DNA of 5,598 bases, from positions 1 to 5,598 of the forward strand of contig RFIL01000362.1 in assembly GCA_003695285.1 (NCBI GenBank), in the 5' to 3' direction. The notes under the pieces were generated by a model. That model saw only the letters and a program-made list of their open reading frames with translations, had not been told where the DNA came from and ran no database searches. The stretch's first letter is position 1. Every line of letters starts with the position of its first letter. The position numbers and the translations under genes are program-made. Shown here piece after piece: positions 5,558 to 5,598 of the stretch. The stretch comes from Calditrichota bacterium (GTDB taxonomy: Bacteria; Calditrichota; Calditrichia; RBG-13-44-9; J075).

Positions 5558-5598
5558 TCCACCATTCCATCCCTCACCACCGCCACGGTCTGGTCGCC
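5461..5598 (-). CDS. Possible C-terminal end of a minus-strand gene entering from the right
   Basis: Read on the minus strand from the window edge, 45 codons are open before a TAA (5463-5461). The first part, GDQTVAVVRDGMVDYW then NIVANGVAGRHEPGG, has a high share of codons beginning with G and ending in G or C, as real genes in GC-rich DNA do. The end (TRQPTPLPPERG) looks less typical. I recognise no family. If real, it would converge on the esterase gene with a 210-bp spacer. The overlapping plus-strand frames are His/Pro-rich and look more like shadows, but the call is tentative because no start or domain is visible. Confidence 0.25.
   Translation of the reverse strand, partial: GDQTVAVVRDGMVDYWNIVANGVAGRHEPGGAGTRQPTPLPPERG

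Overview
The window joins the end of a flagellar operon to an unrelated accessory stretch. The organism is a flagellated, Gram-negative (diderm) bacterium: it encodes hook and stator proteins, a predicted outer-membrane beta-barrel and a secreted hydrolase. The gene order flgE-flbD-motA is shared by spirochetes, Thermotogota, Aquificota and many other deep lineages. Together with the purine-rich heptamer repeats and the esterase type, this makes me lean to a little-studied FCB-like or neighbouring phylum (for example Calditrichota/KSB1-like). That is a guess from style, not a determination.

Layout. 1-876 is the C-terminal part of the hook protein FlgE, and its start lies outside the window. 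A 74-bp gap contains a perfect 10-bp GC-rich hairpin. Then come flbD (951-1166) and motA (1163-1945), which overlap by 4 bp. The operon stops abruptly after motA: the usual partner motB is missing. In its place is about 150 bp of tandem purine-rich heptamers, including a 60-nt stretch with no pyrimidine (2033-2092), followed by a short imperfect direct repeat. A convergent gene on the minus strand (2176-3360) encodes an exported, probable outer-membrane beta-barrel of unknown function. A 141-bp divergent spacer separates it from a plus-strand gene (3502-5250) for a secreted alpha/beta-hydrolase (putative esterase). The last 348 bp are GC-rich with no convincing complete gene. They hold a small stem-loop, a lipoprotein-like open stretch with no start codon, and possibly the C-terminal end of a minus-strand gene.

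How the genes work together. FlgE builds the hook, MotA is half of the stator that powers rotation, and FlbD-family proteins affect flagellar power or assembly, so the left third is one motility unit. The barrel and the esterase show no link to motility or clearly to each other, although they could share a divergent promoter region. Base composition changes from block to block: sampled 60-base rows give about 47% GC in flgE, 35% in the barrel gene and 57% in the esterase. This suggests separately acquired pieces joined at the repeat tract. I see no tRNA, rRNA, CRISPR array, insertion sequence or phage gene. No clearly new multi-gene system is visible; the most unusual sequence is the repeat tract at the end of motA.
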